Origin: Bryobacter sp.
GTDB lineage: Bacteria > Acidobacteriota > Terriglobia > Bryobacterales > Bryobacteraceae
Assembly: GCA_022843605.1 (NCBI GenBank)
Contig: JALHNI010000025.1
Coordinates: 1-58,129 of the forward strand
Reading direction: 5' to 3'
DNA length: 58,129 nt
The position numbers were made by a program, and so were the translations under genes. The notes beneath the pieces are model-generated. The model did no database searches and had not been told where the DNA came from. It was given only the letters and a program-made list of their open reading frames with translations. The first letter of the stretch is position 1, and each line of letters begins with the position of its first letter. This document shows, one piece after another, positions 26,092 through 35,827 of this stretch.

Positions 26092-29000
26092 TTACCAGAG
26101 GAACTTCAAACGCACCTGCATCGTGCGCGGGCTGAAGTTCTGGTTCGAGGTCAACGCCGGGAACAAGGTCCCGAAGTTCGCATCGTTCGGATTGGTGTTG
26201 AAGTTATCGTTGCGGCCGAAGTAGTACTTGTTGATCGCATTGAAAGCTTCAAAGCCAAACTGCATGCGGTAGCGCTCGCCGAAGCGGGTCGTCTTCAGTA
26301 GCGAGGCGTCCAGCGTGGGGACGCGATGCTTTCGCAGCGTGGGCTGCCGGTTCGGGGTCTGACGGCCAGGGGCGGTCTGGCCCGGCGAATAGTCGCCAAC
26401 CCAAAGCCAGTCGTACGTATTGAGATCATTGCCACAGCCTGCGGCCAGCGAGTAAGGCATTGCGGTGCGCGTGCCGTTATTGTTCTGGCGAACCACGCAG
26501 TTACCCCAGCCGCGCACCTGGTGCGAGTTCCACTGCACGTCCTTCACGGAGGAATCGCGCAATGGCAGAACGTTGGCCGGATAGTCGGTTGGCTCACCCG
26601 TCGCCCACTGGAAGAAGCTGGTTACCTGCCAGCCCCCGATGAACTTATCCGCCAAACTGCTGGAGCCGCTGCCGAACTTCTTCCCCCGGCCGAACGGCAG
26701 GTCGTAGGAGCCGGTGAATTTGAAGACGTGCGGACGGTCGTTGAAGTAGAGGCTGCGCTGCTCCACACGGTTGAACGGATCCGTGAAGCCCCACTGCTCC
26801 AGCATCCGCGACCAGGTATAGTTCGTCGTCACCGTCAAGCCAGACAGACGCACATTGTAGTTGATCTGCATCGAGTGGTAGTTGATCTGGCCGTCGTTCA
26901 ATCCCTGTTGAAGCAGGTTGCCGTTGTATTGGGGAAATGGCCGATTGAGCTGATAGCGGGACAACGTGGACGCAGTGAAGAACGGCGTGCCCGTAAAGGC
27001 CGTGTTGCCACGGAACGGGTTGGGCAATTGCTGGTTACAGAAATCCGGCAACCCACCCTGCAAAGCATCGCACTGTCGCATAAAGGCGGCGTTGGGAATA
27101 TTGAGCGGAATCTCCGTTTCATGATTGCGCGTTACGCTGCCAATGTAAGAGACATCCAGCACCGAACGCGGATTCACCTGATACTGGAAGCCCAGGGAGA
27201 ACTGATCGATCCCCGGCAGCTTGAAGTCCGTCGTCCAGTGGTTAAAGTCGCGGCCCACGAAAGTGTTGGCCCCGAGGCCCGAGCCTGCGGGCCGGGAAAA
27301 GCCATTCGGGAAGGGATTGCTCAGCACTCCCGAAATGGGCGTCCGTCCGTCATCCAGACTGGCCACGATCGGCGTATTGGTTTCGAAACCGAGGCTCCGC
27401 AGATTATTGTTACTCGGGTTCATGTAGTAGCGGCCAAAGCCGCCGCGGACGACCAGTCGGTCATTCACTGAATAAGCAAAACCAATTCGAGGTTGCCAGG
27501 TATTCTTGTAGAGGGTTCCGGAATTAGCCGGATTGCCGCCGACTCCCGCAAACTGCAAGCCACCCCTCAGATTCATGCCGGGAATCTGAAGCGGTGAAGC
27601 AACATTCGGATCGAAGCCACGGTTGATCCGGTCATACTTTTCACTCGCCGGTTGATTGATGTCGTAGCGCAAGCCGAGGTTCAGCGTGAGGCGACGATTC
27701 ACCTTCCAGTCATCCTGGAAGTAAAGCGCCGTATACCAGTTCTGATAGAAAGGATACAGCGGGAAGAATTGCTGTCCGCCGAGCGTGCGATCGCCATTGA
27801 AGTTACTCGGCATTCCCAACAGGAAGCTGGCGAACGAGTCGCCAGAATCGGCCTCTGCCTGATTCCAATTGCGACGAGTCCATTGGTCGTTAAATTGGAA
27901 CGACAGAATGTCGCCGCTGTTCTGCTGAATGAAGTGAATCCGACGCAAGTCGACGCCTCCCTTCAGCGTATGCGAGCCCCAGTTCTTCGTCAAACTCCCC
28001 ATGATTCCGTAATTATTCGTGATGTTGATGCTCTGGCCGCGCCCCAACGAGCTGTAGCCCGCCAAATTCCAGCGCCCGAAGTATGCGGGCGACGGCAGCT
28101 GACTCACCAACGACGAAGGCAGCCCCAGACTGGTCAGGTCAAAATTCTCATTGTCCCGCCCGAAACCCTTCTCAATAAACCGGTTATACGAAGCGCGTAC
28201 GTTAAAAACCGTCGTCGGATTGATCGTCGACACCCAATCGATCACGTACGCGTCGTTGATCCGCTGGAAGGGTTGCTGACCGTCCATGCCCGGACCCGAG
28301 CAGATCCCGTTGGAACATCGCTCTTCCGTCCGGTCGTTCGACGCATGCCGGATAAACGTCCGATGCTTATCGCCAAAATTCCAGTCGAACTTCAAAATCA
28401 GGTTGTAGAAGTCATCCTGATTCACATACGTGGGAAGAATGAAGTTTGTAGTGGAATAGCGCTGGCCAGGCTCAATGTTATTGGGCGTAGGCATAAAGGC
28501 CATCACCCTCCGGGCCACCGGGTCAATCCGGCTTGCCGGAATCTGGTTGTTTGGGAACTGCAACCGGACCGGGTTACCGCTGGCGTCGGTGGTCGTACTG
28601 ATCGGATCGAAAATCCCGATCGCCTGCCCATTTGGCTGCGTCAGACGGCTGAAGTCACCAGTCCGCATTTCCGGCTGCGCGAAGCTATTCCGCAATGGAT
28701 TCGGCGTGCCCTCACGGTACCCTTCATAAGTACCCATGTAGAACAACTTCACCGGCGCATCTTTCTTCAGGAGCTTTGGGAAATAAATCGGCCCGTCCAC
28801 CTGAAAACCATACTGGTCCATATTGCCGTTCGGCCGGGGAGCGTTCTCGATGCCGTTGGTCCGCCCGCGCGCATTGTTCTGAAACGAGTTCGCATTCAAA
28901 GGCGCGCGCCGCAGAAACTCCCACGCCGCGCCATGATGCTTCGCACCACCTGACTTCAGCACCACGTTCACCACACCACCACCCGTGCGCCCATAAGCGG

Positions 29001-29691
29001 CATCGTACGAATTCGTCTGAATCGTGAACTCCTGCACCGCGTCCACCACCGGCACGTAAGCGATGTTGTTGCCGCCCAACTGCGCGTTGTTCGGCGCACC
29101 ATCCATTAGGAACTCATTGCGCGATTGCTGCCCACCATTAATGGACCATTCAGCGATGGCACCATTGTCGAATGGCCGCTGCCAGATCGCCGCACCGCGA
29201 AACGTCACGCCAGATTGCGTCGCACCCAGCATGAAAGGATTCCGCGCATTCAGCGGCAGGTCCGCAATCGTCTTATTGTCGATCACGCCGGACCGTGAAG
29301 CGGTCTGCGTCTCAAGTACCGCCGCATTCGCTTCCACCGTCACCGACTCGGTCAACTGGCCGACTTCCAGAGCCACATCCACACCAGCCACCTGGCTGAC
29401 ATTCAACGTGATGTTGCTGCGCACCGCCGTCTTAAATCCCGATTGCGTCACCGTCAGCGTATACTGCCCAGGCCGCAGAAACGGAATCGAGTAGACACCC
29501 GAGGAATCTGTGGTTACGGTATTGGTTTCTTGTGATCCGGTATTGACGGCCTTCACCGTCGCTCCGGCGACCAAGGAACCGGTGCTATCCAGCACCCGCC
29601 CCGTTAGCGTGGCACGAAACTCCTGCGCCCCGAGTGAAAGACAGAAAAATAGCATCATGGCTATCGCCATGCGCAACATGCTACGTGACAT
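26092..29691 (-). CDS. Oar-like TonB-dependent receptor with carboxypeptidase-regulatory domain
   Basis: A very large outer-membrane receptor, about 1199 residues from ATG 29691. After a signal peptide (AIAMMLFFCLSLGAQ) comes a carboxypeptidase-regulatory domain (TLTGRVLDSTGSLVAGATV, about 20-105), a plug domain (about 120-230, with INGGQQSRNEFLMDGAPNN) and a long barrel ending in QVRLKFLW. This type is greatly expanded in Acidobacteriota and usually serves oligosaccharide or peptide uptake. Start 29691 is chosen because GGAAAAGGGG lies 6 nt upstream; ATG 29697 abuts that site. It has its own terminator. The ligand is unknown. Confidence 0.9.
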   Translation of the reverse strand: MSRSMLRMAIAMMLFFCLSLGAQEFRATLTGRVLDSTGSLVAGATVKAVNTGSQETNTVTTDSSGVYSIPFLRPGQYTLTVTQSGFKTAVRSNITLNVSQVAGVDVALEVGQLTESVTVEANAAVLETQTASRSGVIDNKTIADLPLNARNPFMLGATQSGVTFRGAAIWQRPFDNGAIAEWSINGGQQSRNEFLMDGAPNNAQLGGNNIAYVPVVDAVQEFTIQTNSYDAAYGRTGGGVVNVVLKSGGAKHHGAAWEFLRRAPLNANSFQNNARGRTNGIENAPRPNGNMDQYGFQVDGPIYFPKLLKKDAPVKLFYMGTYEGYREGTPNPLRNSFAQPEMRTGDFSRLTQPNGQAIGIFDPISTTTDASGNPVRLQFPNNQIPASRIDPVARRVMAFMPTPNNIEPGQRYSTTNFILPTYVNQDDFYNLILKFDWNFGDKHRTFIRHASNDRTEERCSNGICSGPGMDGQQPFQRINDAYVIDWVSTINPTTVFNVRASYNRFIEKGFGRDNENFDLTSLGLPSSLVSQLPSPAYFGRWNLAGYSSLGRGQSINITNNYGIMGSLTKNWGSHTLKGGVDLRRIHFIQQNSGDILSFQFNDQWTRRNWNQAEADSGDSFASFLLGMPSNFNGDRTLGGQQFFPLYPFYQNWYTALYFQDDWKVNRRLTLNLGLRYDINQPASEKYDRINRGFDPNVASPLQIPGMNLRGGLQFAGVGGNPANSGTLYKNTWQPRIGFAYSVNDRLVVRGGFGRYYMNPSNNNLRSLGFETNTPIVASLDDGRTPISGVLSNPFPNGFSRPAGSGLGANTFVGRDFNHWTTDFKLPGIDQFSLGFQYQVNPRSVLDVSYIGSVTRNHETEIPLNIPNAAFMRQCDALQGGLPDFCNQQLPNPFRGNTAFTGTPFFTASTLSRYQLNRPFPQYNGNLLQQGLNDGQINYHSMQINYNVRLSGLTVTTNYTWSRMLEQWGFTDPFNRVEQRSLYFNDRPHVFKFTGSYDLPFGRGKKFGSGSSSLADKFIGGWQVTSFFQWATGEPTDYPANVLPLRDSSVKDVQWNSHQVRGWGNCVVRQNNNGTRTAMPYSLAAGCGNDLNTYDWLWVGDYSPGQTAPGRQTPNRQPTLRKHRVPTLDASLLKTTRFGERYRMQFGFEAFNAINKYYFGRNDNFNTNPNDANFGTLFPALTSNQNFSPRTMQVRLKFLW

Positions 29692-29831
29692 GCGCATCCC
29701 CTTTTCCAAAGACAAGACATGGTGTTTGGCCCCATTCTTGGGGTAACTCACCCACCGTGCGAGAAATCTTATCACAACCAGTCGGCGAGTGCATTACGAA
29801 TCTTGACAAAATTAAATGTGGTTTTTTGACA

Positions 29832-29837
29832 TAAACT
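29832..29837 (+). promoter_or_regulatory. -10 hexamer 7 nt before the CRTAC1-like start
   Basis: TAAACT, 7 nt, then GTG 29845; no ribosome site. Two TTGACA sequences lie upstream (29803 and 29826) but neither is at a normal distance. Confidence 0.4.
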
Positions 29838-29844
29838 AACAGCC

Positions 29845-31383
29845 GTGAAGCGTTTCATCCTGCCTTTGCTGTGCTTCGCCTCCCCCCCCACCTACACGCC
29901 CTTTCCGCACCCACTGCTGCATTCGCCCACACCCGAAAAACATCTCATCCAAACGATGCCTGGTGGCCTGGCCATCTTCGACTTCGACAACGACGGCCGG
30001 TCCGACCTCTTCATCACCAATGGGGCCAACCTCCCCACGCTGATCAAGTTACCGGCCCAAGCCAATCGCCTCTACCGCAACCTCGGAGACCGGCAATGGC
30101 AGGATGTCACGGCCCAAGCCGGCCTCGCTGGCCGCGGTTACTCCATGGGCGCCGCCGCCGCCGACTTCGACGGCGACGGCTTTACCGATCTCTTCGTCAC
30201 TGGCGTACGCGAAAATTTGCTCTACCGCAGTCGCGGCGACGGCACCTTCCAAAGCCTGCCGTTCCCCACAACCGGCTGGTCCGTCTCCGCCGGCTGGTTC
30301 GACTATGACCACGACGGCGACCTCGACCTTTTCGTCGTCAACTACGTCCAATGGGACCCCACCAAAGAACCCTACTGCGGCGACCGCAAAGCCGGCTACC
30401 GCACCTACTGCCATCCCAAGCACTACGCCGGCCTCGCCAATTCGCTCTTCCGCAACGAGGGCCAAGGCCGCTTCACCGATGTCTCGCAGGCATCCGGCAT
30501 CGGGGCGCACATCGGCAAGGGCATGGGCCTTGCCTTTGCCGACTATGACCTCGACGGCTGGCTCGACGTGGTCGTTACCAACGACGCCGTCCCCAATTTC
30601 CTCTTTCACAACGAGCGCAATGGCACCTTCACCGAGCGCGGCATGACGGCAGGCATCGGCCTGAACGACGACGGCCACGCCCTCTCCAGCATGGGCGCCG
30701 ACTTCCGCGACCTCGACGGCGACGGCCGGCCCGACATCTTCATCACCGCCCTCGCCAACGAGACGTTTCCCTTGTTCAAAGCCCTGCCCCAGGGCCTTTT
30801 TCTTGATCTCACCTACCCGTCTCGCATCGGGGCCGCCACGCGCGCCCTCAGCGGCTGGAGTACCGGCATCTACGACTTCGATCACGACGGCGAGAAGGAC
30901 ATCTTCACCGCCAACGGCGACGTCAACGACAACACCGAAACCTTCTCCAGCCGGCAGTCCAGACAACGGAATCTGTTTCTCTGGAATACCGGCCAGGCCC
31001 GCTTCCGCCCGGAGCCAATCGGCGAAGCCGCCCGCCACCGTGGCGCCGCCTTCGCCGACCTCAATGGCGACGGCGCCATCGACATCGTTACCACCCGGCT
31101 CGGCGAGACACCCACCGTTTGGCTCAACGACCGCGCCGAGGGCCGCAACTGGCTCACGGTCCGCACCGTGCTCGGCGCCGAGGTCATCCTGCGGGCCGGA
31201 GGCCGAACCCAGTACAATCACGCCACCCAGGCCGTGGGCTACGCCAGTTCCTCTTCGCCTGACGTCCACTTCGGCCTTGGCGCCGCAACCGTCATTGACG
31301 AGATCGAAGTGCGTTTCCCCGGTGGAGCGTCCCGCACGTTAAAACAGCTATTGCCGAATCGCCGGATCAGCGTCCAACCTTAG
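29845..31383 (+). CDS. CRTAC1-like FG-GAP/ASPIC-UnbV exported protein
   Basis: A 512-residue exported beta-propeller. Seven calcium-loop motifs of the type D-x-D-x-D-G are visible, among them DFDNDGRSD, DFDGDGFTD, DYDHDGDLD, DLDGDGRPD and DLNGDGAID, one per FG-GAP blade. The C-terminal ASPIC/UnbV domain is shortened: NWLTVRTVLGAEVILRAGG lacks the usual S-N-R-D-G-I-G segment before GA. Such proteins bind ligands or surfaces; no enzyme activity is known. It starts with GTG after a -10 hexamer, and the stop codon interlocks with that of the TPR gene. Confidence 0.88.
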   Translation: MKRFILPLLCFASPPTYTPFPHPLLHSPTPEKHLIQTMPGGLAIFDFDNDGRSDLFITNGANLPTLIKLPAQANRLYRNLGDRQWQDVTAQAGLAGRGYSMGAAAADFDGDGFTDLFVTGVRENLLYRSRGDGTFQSLPFPTTGWSVSAGWFDYDHDGDLDLFVVNYVQWDPTKEPYCGDRKAGYRTYCHPKHYAGLANSLFRNEGQGRFTDVSQASGIGAHIGKGMGLAFADYDLDGWLDVVVTNDAVPNFLFHNERNGTFTERGMTAGIGLNDDGHALSSMGADFRDLDGDGRPDIFITALANETFPLFKALPQGLFLDLTYPSRIGAATRALSGWSTGIYDFDHDGEKDIFTANGDVNDNTETFSSRQSRQRNLFLWNTGQARFRPEPIGEAARHRGAAFADLNGDGAIDIVTTRLGETPTVWLNDRAEGRNWLTVRTVLGAEVILRAGGRTQYNHATQAVGYASSSSPDVHFGLGAATVIDEIEVRFPGGASRTLKQLLPNRRISVQP

Positions 31384-32060
31384 TTCCGCCGGCGCGCTCG
31401 CTCCAAAACCACTCCGACCCACTCAAGGTCAGGCCGCAACCCGGCCGCGCGCTCTAGCAGAGGAATCGCCTCCTTTACTCGCCCCGCCTGGTAGTAGATC
31501 CGCCCCAACTCCCCCATCGCCTCTCCGAAGTTCTCCCGCTGCGCCACCGCCGTTTCCAGCACCTTGGCCGACTCTGGCATCCGTCCCGCGCGATAGAGAA
31601 ACTTCCCGTACCGCAACCGCGCTTCGTCCAAAGCATCTTCCCGCTTCAGCGCTTCACTGAAGGCCCGCTCCGCTGCCGCCTCTTCGCCCAGAGCCTCATA
31701 GGCCTGCCCCATCGCCACCCACGCTCGCCCCGGCCGCCGATCGCTCGCCAACCCTTTCTGCAGAACCGCAATTGCCGCCTCAAAACGATTCAGCGTGTAC
31801 AAGCTGCGCGCATGGTAGTAGCAGACATCCTCCAACTTCGAGTCGATCTGGCAGCCGCGCCGCAGAGCCTCCTCCGCCTCCTCCGCATCGCCGGCCTTGC
31901 CAGCCGCCACACCCAGCGCCTTCCACGCCAGGGCGTTCTTGGGCTCTGCTTGCACCGCTTCGGCAAACTTCGCGCGTGCCTCGGCCCAGCGGCCCAACTG
32001 GCTCAGCCGTACCCCGTCTTCAAACACCCCCGCCCACCACAACGCCCACACGACCATCAC
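31380..32060 (-). CDS. Tetratricopeptide-repeat protein
   Basis: A 226-residue protein made of about five or six TPR units, seen as repeats of A-L-x-x-L-G-x-x-A-x-x-x-G-x-x-x-E-A, for example NALAWKALGVAAGKAGDAEE. The hydrophobic N-terminus (MMVVWALWWAG) may be a signal or anchor. It is the last gene of a five-gene operon and its start overlaps the hydrolase stop (ATGA). TPR stacks mediate protein contacts; its partner may be a protein of the same operon. Confidence 0.85.
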   Translation of the reverse strand: MMVVWALWWAGVFEDGVRLSQLGRWAEARAKFAEAVQAEPKNALAWKALGVAAGKAGDAEEAEEALRRGCQIDSKLEDVCYYHARSLYTLNRFEAAIAVLQKGLASDRRPGRAWVAMGQAYEALGEEAAAERAFSEALKREDALDEARLRYGKFLYRAGRMPESAKVLETAVAQRENFGEAMGELGRIYYQAGRVKEAIPLLERAAGLRPDLEWVGVVLERARRRN

Positions 32061-34075
32061 GGCAGAAACTCTTTCAGATAGTCCGCATCGCCCTGCCCCA
32101 CCGTCCGATAACGATAACCTTCGCCGGCATCCACTACCTGATTCATCCAGTTCGTGGGATCAGTCCAGAAGATCCGCCGCTCGCCAATCAAACGCACCAG
32201 ATCCGGAAAGTCCCAATGCAACGCAAAGCCGGGAATCATTGCCTCAAACAGGTGGCTACTCAGTGGCGATTCCAGTGCCGCACTCAGGCGCCAAGGCGTA
32301 CGGTCCAGCCAGATCCGGCTGAGCCGCTGGTCGACCCCGGCCGCCAGCATCAGCCAGAAGCCCTTCACTCCTCGCGCATAACCGCGTATGCCAGCCGGGT
32401 TCACATCCGCGCGCGCCGACAAAACGTCCACCGCCACCACGATGTCACGCGCCCGCATCGCCGCCAAATTGCGCCCCACCAGGTCCGCGCGCTCATTCGT
32501 CAGCCAATTGCCCAGAAACGGCCGTCCGTCCAAGGCCGCCGGCGAATCTCGTGGTTCCAACTCCAACACCACCTGGCCCGCCTTCACCATCGCCTCCACC
32601 ACCGCCGCCGTCGATTGGCTGCGCTGCACAAACAGCGGCACCGGCAGCCGCTTCTCCTCAAGCACCACCACCGCGCCTCTCCGGTCCGTCCCCGCCGGAA
32701 GGTACAGCTTGCCAAGAATCGTCACGCCCGGCTCGCTTTCGAATCGCACTCGCTCCGTTCGAAAGCCGTCGCCTATCGCGCGCTCCAACACCTCAAGCGC
32801 CGGGGCCGGCCGCATTGAAGCAATGCCCAGCCGCCTGAGTTCAGCTTGCAGGTCCGGCAAACTACCCAGCCGCTTCCGCGACTCAAACTCCTCGCGAATC
32901 ACCTGATGCAGTTTCCGGCTGCGCGGCTCATCATCCACATGACCACTCGCCGTCACCTGCAACTCCCGATTCGTATACAGCCGCACCGGGACATCCTGCG
33001 TGGCACCCCTGCCCTCGCGCAACCACCGATTCATCCAGCGATAGATCTCCTCACGGCTCTCTTTCGGCGTCCCATGTGGCCCCTTGCCGACAAAGAACCG
33101 CACCCGGTCTGCGAAACCATAGAGGCCATACCAACGATGCACCTCTTCATAAACCGGCTTGGCGCCGGCCGGCGTAAAGTAGTCCTCTGACGTAGCCAAT
33201 AAAAGCCAAGGCATGGGCGCGGACAATTCGAAGAAATCCGCCCAGTCCAGTCCGTTCGAGAGTAACTGCGGCAGGCTCATCTCGGAGTCAGGCGTCGGCC
33301 CTGTTAACAGAGTCCGAAAGGAGTTGATGTGGCATCCTGGCGCCGCCACTTTCACCCGGGGATCCAGCGCACCCACGTAAGTCGTAATCGCGCCCCCGCC
33401 CGAGCAACCGGTCACGCCGATGCGATCCGCATCGACATCCGGGCGCGAGATCAGGTAGTCAATCGCCCGCTGGGCATCGAAGATAAAGTACCTGGCCACG
33501 CTCTGGCCAATCAACATGCTGCGCGCCCCGAGTTCAAGGTGCTCATTCCCCCCGCCACCCGACAAAGCCCTACCGAGTTGAGGAAGATAGGTCTGTTCGC
33601 GCTCACCTTGTCCGATTGGGTCATAGGTCAGCGCGATATAGCCCTTCAGCGCCAGGTTCGCCGCCAGCACCTGCATCTCGGGCTTGCCTTCCTGGGTATG
33701 TCCAGCCGGAACTAACAGCGTGGGATACCTTCCGGTAATCTCCGGACGATAGAGATTTCCGGTTACATAAAAGCCGGGCAGGCTCTCGAAGATCACTTTC
33801 TCAATGACGTAACCCTCGGCTCGAAGCTGCCCCATCACCCGCGCGTTCAAGGGTCCGCGATAGGCCGGCAATCCGCCAAGAATTCTATCCAGTTTCTCCC
33901 TCACCACGCTCTTGCGGGACTCGGCTTCGGCCTTGGTCCGAATCGCGGCGATGGCCCTCTCCCGCTGGTCAAGATGCGCTTGTGCCTGACGGTCCAGCCA
34001 GGCAAGCAAAGGATCCGGCTGGGCCTGCAGCCACGCCGACCCCAGCCAGATCGCAAGAAAGCAACGCGCGCTCAC
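32057..34075 (-). CDS. Exported double-domain alpha/beta hydrolase (acetyl xylan esterase-like)
   Basis: A 672-residue protein with a Sec signal (CFLAIWLGSAWLQAQ). The first hydrolase domain, about 70-360, has the nucleophile motif TGCSGGG, an acid near ATSEDYFTP and a His in GKGPHGTP, a full catalytic triad. The second, about 430-672, has the same fold pattern but GYARGVKG where a nucleophile elbow would be, so it looks inactive. Relatives are acetyl xylan esterases and dipeptidyl-peptidase-like enzymes. Starts with GTG 34075, 2 nt after the ThuA stop. The substrate is probably an acylated sugar. Confidence 0.82.
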   Translation of the reverse strand: MSARCFLAIWLGSAWLQAQPDPLLAWLDRQAQAHLDQRERAIAAIRTKAEAESRKSVVREKLDRILGGLPAYRGPLNARVMGQLRAEGYVIEKVIFESLPGFYVTGNLYRPEITGRYPTLLVPAGHTQEGKPEMQVLAANLALKGYIALTYDPIGQGEREQTYLPQLGRALSGGGGNEHLELGARSMLIGQSVARYFIFDAQRAIDYLISRPDVDADRIGVTGCSGGGAITTYVGALDPRVKVAAPGCHINSFRTLLTGPTPDSEMSLPQLLSNGLDWADFFELSAPMPWLLLATSEDYFTPAGAKPVYEEVHRWYGLYGFADRVRFFVGKGPHGTPKESREEIYRWMNRWLREGRGATQDVPVRLYTNRELQVTASGHVDDEPRSRKLHQVIREEFESRKRLGSLPDLQAELRRLGIASMRPAPALEVLERAIGDGFRTERVRFESEPGVTILGKLYLPAGTDRRGAVVVLEEKRLPVPLFVQRSQSTAAVVEAMVKAGQVVLELEPRDSPAALDGRPFLGNWLTNERADLVGRNLAAMRARDIVVAVDVLSARADVNPAGIRGYARGVKGFWLMLAAGVDQRLSRIWLDRTPWRLSAALESPLSSHLFEAMIPGFALHWDFPDLVRLIGERRIFWTDPTNWMNQVVDAGEGYRYRTVGQGDADYLKEFLP

Positions 34076-34077
34076 GG

Positions 34078-34920
34078 CTAAGCCTTAGTGCGCATGATCC
34101 ACCGGACGGCATTCTGCTGTAGCTTGACATAGTGGGGGTGCCATAAGTCACTCAGCATATGCCCGGGCGACAGATAACATACCCGGCCCTTCCCGTAATC
34201 GTAGGACCATCCTCCAGGCGCCGTCGCACTACCCTGGTAGATCAGTCCGTCCTCGTTCACCGTCTGCAAGAACTGGAACTTCGGATCCTTGTCGTAAGTC
34301 ATATAGTGCTGCTCATCGGTCACCACAAAGTCAGTTACGCCTTGGGTGATCGGATGATCGGGATTCGTCACTTTCACCTTAAACGTGCGGATCGGCGGAT
34401 GGCCAGTGTAAGCAGCGCCCAGCACGTGGCGGAAATCCGGATCCGTCAGCCCGACGTGGGTCGTATTGTGCAGGAACAACGCTGAACCGCCCGACTCCAC
34501 AAACTGCCTGACCGCTTTTCCTTGCGATGGCTTCATCCAGAATTGCGGCTTCGCCTTGGCCATCGCCAACGGCGGATCGAAGGTCAGCTTCGGGCGTCCC
34601 GTCGCCACCCAGGCCGCATTCGTGCTTTCATCCCCTCCATAGCCTTCCGGCCAAATCATTCCGTCGCGCAGCACGATCAGTACCTTGTAGCCATCCAGCG
34701 TCTCCGCATTCAAGAGCGACGTCTCATCCGTGAAGTCGACCGAGACGCCGAGTTGTTGAGCGATCGTGCGTGTAAGTCCGATGCGAATGTAATCGGAGTT
34801 ATGGTAGCGATCTCCAATCAGCGCGAAGGCCGTCGCTTTCTTCGCCCCCTTGCCAGGAAAAGGCGCCAGCGCCGTCGCGCCGAGCGCGGCCAGCATCGAA
34901 CGACGATTGATGTTACTCAT
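34078..34920 (-). CDS. ThuA-domain Tat-exported protein
   Basis: A 280-residue protein with a Tat signal (NRRSMLAALGATALAPFPG) and one ThuA domain, a glutamine-amidotransferase-like fold linked to trehalose or keto-sugar use. Features include FVESGGSALFLHNT, NPDHPITQG and YGKGRVCYLSPGH. ThuA of Rhizobium is tied to 3-keto-trehalose metabolism, which would fit other 3-keto-sugar enzymes here. It lies 10 nt after the bicupin gene in the same operon. Confidence 0.87.
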   Translation of the reverse strand: MSNINRRSMLAALGATALAPFPGKGAKKATAFALIGDRYHNSDYIRIGLTRTIAQQLGVSVDFTDETSLLNAETLDGYKVLIVLRDGMIWPEGYGGDESTNAAWVATGRPKLTFDPPLAMAKAKPQFWMKPSQGKAVRQFVESGGSALFLHNTTHVGLTDPDFRHVLGAAYTGHPPIRTFKVKVTNPDHPITQGVTDFVVTDEQHYMTYDKDPKFQFLQTVNEDGLIYQGSATAPGGWSYDYGKGRVCYLSPGHMLSDLWHPHYVKLQQNAVRWIMRTKA

Positions 34921-34929
34921 GGTTCATCC

Positions 34930-35805
34930 TCAATTCCCCCCGCGCCTTAGGGCCGGGACCTCGATACTATCCACACGACGCGTATTGTCGCGCGACACTC
35001 CTACGATCAGAAACTCTAACGGTTGCTGACCCGTGTTAGTGAACGAGTGCGCCTCACTCAATTGCACCGGCACCGCATCGCCTCCATGAATGGCCGCCGT
35101 CTCTGTAGCCACGGTAGCCGTCCCGTCGCCCTTCACCACGTAATAGAACTCGGCGACCTCGCGATGCAGATGCGGCACGGAGGATGCGCCGGGAGCCAGC
35201 ACCAGATGGTCGACGTATGCCCAAGGGCTCGTGAACACGGGCGTATCCAGGGCGCGGCGATACAGGGCACCGTCCTTCACCGAGCGCAACAGTGCCTGGT
35301 CCAGGCGCATCGTCATGAAGACCGGGATCGGGTCCAATGGAACATCCACGCGAGGATCGCCCAGATCAAAGGCATCGTAGGTGCCCTTCATCGCCGAAAC
35401 GTTGATGTTCATCCACTCCACTGGCTTGTCCGTCGGATTATAAATTGCATGGGAATGGCCCATCCGGCAAGGCGCACCCGCCGGACCTTTCAACAGCGAA
35501 GTTCGTCCGTCGATCGTGAACTGTGCCTCTCCGTCAAAGATCACAAACATCTCTTCGCACTGATTATGAAAGTGCGCGCCAATGCCGCTCTTCGGCTGAA
35601 TCACGCCGCGATGCAAAAAGAACAGGTTCGTATCGAGGCTATGCGCATCCAGCAGCGCCATGTAGTTGAGTTGGCCGGCGCCACCGTGAACTGACTTTGC
35701 CGTCCGGTACTTCGCCGGATCGGTATGCACAATCCGTTGCGCCAGTGGCTCACGAGCCACCAGCGGGAGAATCCAAAGAGCCGCGATTCGGAGTAGCATC
35801 TTCAT
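34930..35805 (-). CDS. Exported bicupin protein
   Basis: About 291 residues from ATG 35805, with a signal peptide (LLRIAALWILPLVA) and two cupin domains. Metal-binding histidines show in HFHNQCEEMFVIFDG (about residue 85) and HLHREVAEFYYVVKG (about 215). Start 35805 was taken because AGGAG lies 10 nt upstream; ATG 35814 is too close to it. Cupins include sugar isomerases, oxalate decarboxylases and dioxygenases, so the reaction is open. Second gene of the exported operon. Confidence 0.82.
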   Translation of the reverse strand: MKMLLRIAALWILPLVAREPLAQRIVHTDPAKYRTAKSVHGGAGQLNYMALLDAHSLDTNLFFLHRGVIQPKSGIGAHFHNQCEEMFVIFDGEAQFTIDGRTSLLKGPAGAPCRMGHSHAIYNPTDKPVEWMNINVSAMKGTYDAFDLGDPRVDVPLDPIPVFMTMRLDQALLRSVKDGALYRRALDTPVFTSPWAYVDHLVLAPGASSVPHLHREVAEFYYVVKGDGTATVATETAAIHGGDAVPVQLSEAHSFTNTGQQPLEFLIVGVSRDNTRRVDSIEVPALRRGGN

Positions 35806-35827
35806 GGTTGCCATTCTCCTGCCAGCT

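Noticed and set aside
27652..28953. 433-codon plus-strand frame inside the Oar-like receptor
   Set aside because: Shadow of a confidently identified receptor gene.
29803..29808. TTGACA as -35 of the CRTAC1-like gene
   Set aside because: Distance to the only plausible -10 (29832) is 23 nt, beyond the normal range.
30049..31269. 406-codon minus-strand frame inside the CRTAC1-like gene
   Set aside because: Low-complexity Gly/Ala/Val translation, antisense to a clear FG-GAP protein.
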